A DNA stretch of 7,010 nt. Source: Rhodothermaceae bacterium (lineage in GTDB: Bacteria; Bacteroidota; Rhodothermia; Rhodothermales; JAHEMB01). The position numbers and the translations under genes were made by a program. The notes beneath the pieces were generated by a model. The model saw only the letters and a list, made by a program, of their open reading frames with translations. It did no database searches and was not told the DNA's origin. The stretch is from contig JAHEMB010000182.1 of NCBI GenBank assembly GCA_024643915.1, positions 1 through 7,010 on the forward strand, given 5' to 3'. Positions 4,770-7,010 of the stretch are shown here, one piece after another (the first letter of the stretch is position 1; every line of letters starts with the position of its first letter).

Positions 4770-7010
4770 ATGCACTCCCGTTCTTTTTCCCTCCTCACGT
4801 TGCTGTCGCTTCTCCTTCTCGTCCCCGCTGCTTCGGCGCAAGATGAAAGCGAAAAAGCTGACGAAAAAAAATGGGACGTGACGGAGGCCCACGGCCCCGC
4901 CAAGACCGTCCGCTTCACCACTGACGAAGGCACCTGGATGAGCCTCGACGTCAGCCCCGACGGCCAGACGATTGCCTTCGACCTGCTCGGCGACCTCTAC
5001 CTCCTCCCCATCGAGGGCGGCCAGGCCACGCGCCTCCTTGACGGGCCGGCCTTCGAGGTGCAGCCGCGCTTCTCGCCCGATGGCACGAAGATCGCCTTCA
5101 CCAGCGACCGCGACGGCGCCGACAACCTGTGGGTCGTGGACCGTGACGGGACGAACCCGCAGCAGGTGACGAAGGAGGATTTCCGCCTCGTCAACGGCCC
5201 CGCCTGGACGCCCGACGGCCAGTACCTCCTGGGCCGGAAGCATTTTACTTCTACGCGCTCGCTCGGCGCGGGTGAGGTGTGGATGTACCACGTCAGCGGC
5301 GGCAGCGGCCTCCAGCTCACCGAGCGCAAGAACGACCAGCAGGACCAGGGCAACGAAATCACCGTCGGCCCTGAGGGCCGCTACGTCTACTTCAGTGAGG
5401 ACATGAGCGGCGGCGCGTTCTTCCAGTACAACAAAGATCCGAACGGGCAGATCTACGTCGTCCGCCGCCTGGACCGGGAGACGGGCGAGATCGACAACCT
5501 GATCACCGGCATGGGCGGCTCCTTCCGCCCGCAGGTCTCGCCCGACGGCCAACACATCGCCTTCGTCCGCCGCGTGCGCAACAAGTCGGTCCTCTACGTC
5601 TACGACACGGAAACCGGCGCGCAACGGCCCGTGTGGGACGACCTCAGCCGGGATCAGCAGGAGGCCTGGGCCATCTTCGGCGTCTATCCCGGCTTCGACT
5701 GGACGCCCGACGGCGACCACGTCGTCCTCTGGGCGCAGGGCGGGCTGTGGAAAGTGAACGTCAATACACGCGAGACGACGGAGATCCCGTTCGAGGCGGA
5801 GGTGGAGCAACTGCTTGTCGAGCCGGTGCGGTTCCGGCAGGAGGTCAGCCCCGAGACGTTCGAGGTGAAGATGATCCGGCAGGCCGCCACCTCGCCCGAC
5901 GGCAAGACGCTCGTTTTCCAGGCCCTCGGCCATTTGTGGAAGAAAACCCTCCCCGACGGCACGCCGCAACGTATCACGTCCGATGGGCATTTCGCGTACG
6001 AGCCGTCGTTCAGCCCGGACGGGCGGAGCCTCGTCTACACCACCTGGAGCGACGCCGACCTGGGCGCTGTCTATCGTATCGGCCTTGACGGCTCGAACAA
6101 GCGCAAGCTGACTGAGCGGCCCGGCTATTATTTCACCCCGCGCTTCTCGCCAGATGGCGAAAAGGTCGTGTACCGACGGGGCACGGGCAACATGCTGCTG
6201 GGCTACGTCCACGGCGTGGAACCCGGCCTCTACTGGATGAACGCATCCGGGGGCGCGGCGCACAAGATCCAGAAAGACGGCGAGGATCCGCGCTTCGATG
6301 CCTCGGGCGAGCGTGTTTTCTTCCTGACGGGCGGCGGGCTGGAAAAGGAATACAAGAGCGTGCGGCTGGATGGCGGCGACGAGCGCACGCACTTCAAGCT
6401 GAAGTACCCGACGAGCGTGGTGCCCAGCCCGGACGGCCAGTGGGTGGCGTGGACCGAGCTGCACAACGCCTACGTCGCCCCCTTCCCCAGGACGGGCGGC
6501 GCGGTGGACCTGCACAAAGACACGAAAGCCGTGCCCGTCACCAGGGTTAGCAAAGACGCGGGCGATTACCTGCACTGGAGCGCCGACGGCACGCAGCTGC
6601 ACTGGCTCATCGGGCCGGAATATTTCACGCGTGACGTTAAGAACGCCTTCGCGTTCGTCGAAGGCGCGCCCGAGGAGTTGCCGAAGCCCGACAGCGTCGG
6701 CACGCGCATCGGCCTGATGGCCGAGACGGACGTGCCCGAAGGCTCGCTCGCCTTTACCGGGGCGACACTCATCACGATGAACGGCGACGAGGTGATCGAG
6801 AACGGAACGCTCGTGGTGGCGGGCAACCGCATCACCGCCGTTGGCCCCGCGGGGGAGGTGCCGGTGCCGTCCGACGCCGAGGTCATCGACGTGGCGGGCA
6901 AGACGATCATGCCGGGCCTCATCGACGCGCACGCGCACGTCGATCACTTCTACAGCGGGCCGCAGCCGCAGCAGCACTGGGGCTACTTCGCCAACCTGGC
7001 CTACGGCGTG
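4770..7010 (+). CDS. Secreted TolB/PD40 propeller-amidohydrolase fusion, C-terminus beyond right edge
   Basis: An open frame of 747 codons runs from the ATG at 4770 to the last base with no stop. Residues 1-23 are a signal peptide (MHSRSFSLLTLLSLLLLVPA, then ASA, cut before Q24), followed by a charged linker, DESEKADEKKW. Residues about 55-600 contain some ten TolB/PD40-type repeats marked by (S/T)PDG or variants (first at 62-65, a late one at 553-556), such as RFSPDGTKIAFTSDRDG. They form one or two beta-propellers. From about residue 658 the N-terminal part of an amidohydrolase begins: TGATLITMNGDEVIENG, then VIDVAGKTIMPGLIDAHAHVD. The H721-A-H723 pair is the first metal-ligand motif of the imidazolonepropionase/dihydroorotase-like family. 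The remaining metal ligands and catalytic Asp lie outside; related fusions are about 1,000-1,100 residues long. It should be an exported, metal-dependent hydrolase of amide, ester or cyclic substrates, with the propeller gating or presenting the substrate. The substrate cannot be told from sequence. It is transcribed away from the rest of the window. Confidence 0.93.
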   Translation, partial: MHSRSFSLLTLLSLLLLVPAASAQDESEKADEKKWDVTEAHGPAKTVRFTTDEGTWMSLDVSPDGQTIAFDLLGDLYLLPIEGGQATRLLDGPAFEVQPRFSPDGTKIAFTSDRDGADNLWVVDRDGTNPQQVTKEDFRLVNGPAWTPDGQYLLGRKHFTSTRSLGAGEVWMYHVSGGSGLQLTERKNDQQDQGNEITVGPEGRYVYFSEDMSGGAFFQYNKDPNGQIYVVRRLDRETGEIDNLITGMGGSFRPQVSPDGQHIAFVRRVRNKSVLYVYDTETGAQRPVWDDLSRDQQEAWAIFGVYPGFDWTPDGDHVVLWAQGGLWKVNVNTRETTEIPFEAEVEQLLVEPVRFRQEVSPETFEVKMIRQAATSPDGKTLVFQALGHLWKKTLPDGTPQRITSDGHFAYEPSFSPDGRSLVYTTWSDADLGAVYRIGLDGSNKRKLTERPGYYFTPRFSPDGEKVVYRRGTGNMLLGYVHGVEPGLYWMNASGGAAHKIQKDGEDPRFDASGERVFFLTGGGLEKEYKSVRLDGGDERTHFKLKYPTSVVPSPDGQWVAWTELHNAYVAPFPRTGGAVDLHKDTKAVPVTRVSKDAGDYLHWSADGTQLHWLIGPEYFTRDVKNAFAFVEGAPEELPKPDSVGTRIGLMAETDVPEGSLAFTGATLITMNGDEVIENGTLVVAGNRITAVGPAGEVPVPSDAEVIDVAGKTIMPGLIDAHAHVDHFYSGPQPQQHWGYFANLAYGV

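Noticed and set aside
4565..4933. A 122-codon minus-strand open frame overlapping the amidohydrolase start
   Set aside because: Most of it is opposite the signal peptide and leader of the plus-strand gene and has no domain. Only its last dozen codons may belong to the old receiver gene.
4758..6977. A 739-codon open frame on the minus strand opposite the amidohydrolase gene
   Set aside because: Its translation is R/V/A/G/H-rich with no domain or signal peptide, while the plus strand encodes clear PD40 repeats and an HAH motif. It is a high-GC antisense shadow.

Overview
This GC-rich window most likely comes from a bacterium of the Bacteroidota/Rhodothermota side of the tree. The main evidence is the C-terminal type IX secretion (Por) sorting domain on the protein at 2121-3614, together with the usual Bacteroidota linker before it. 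Two candidate promoters also fit the Bacteroidota -33 TTG / -7 TAnnTTTG pattern about as well as a sigma70 one. The high GC suggests a Rhodothermota-like lineage, but that placement is inference.

Layout, left to right. (1) Positions 1-1772, minus strand: the N-terminal 590 residues of a long secreted beta-strand-rich protein whose C-terminus lies off the left edge. (2) 1773-2120: an intergenic region with a promoter for gene 1, a small palindrome beside it, and two adjacent hairpins that look like the terminator of the next gene. (3) 2121-3614, minus: a complete secreted protein with six YWTD-like propeller blades, a linker and a T9SS type A sorting domain. (4) 3826-4191, minus: a stand-alone CheY-like receiver domain. 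(5) 4195-4567: the C-terminal tail of a second receiver domain, stopping 3 nt before the intact receiver gene. It is cut by two back-to-back palindromic insertions that resemble MITEs, one with a 7-bp and one with a 2-bp target duplication. (6) 4568-4769: upstream region of the last gene, with a 7+7 bp dyad. (7) 4770-7010, plus: a secreted TolB/PD40 beta-propeller fused to a metal-dependent amidohydrolase, running off the right edge.

Three of the four real genes encode exported proteins, two of them long surface or secreted proteins. The receiver gene is the only regulator, and it seems to have lost its upstream operon partner through insertion and deletion. Nothing shows that the genes act in one pathway, and there is no RNA gene, CRISPR array, transposase or phage gene. 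The points most worth a second look are the two stacked insertions in the receiver remnant and the 246-bp (two-blade) duplication pattern in the propeller gene. I do not see convincing evidence of an undescribed multi-gene system.
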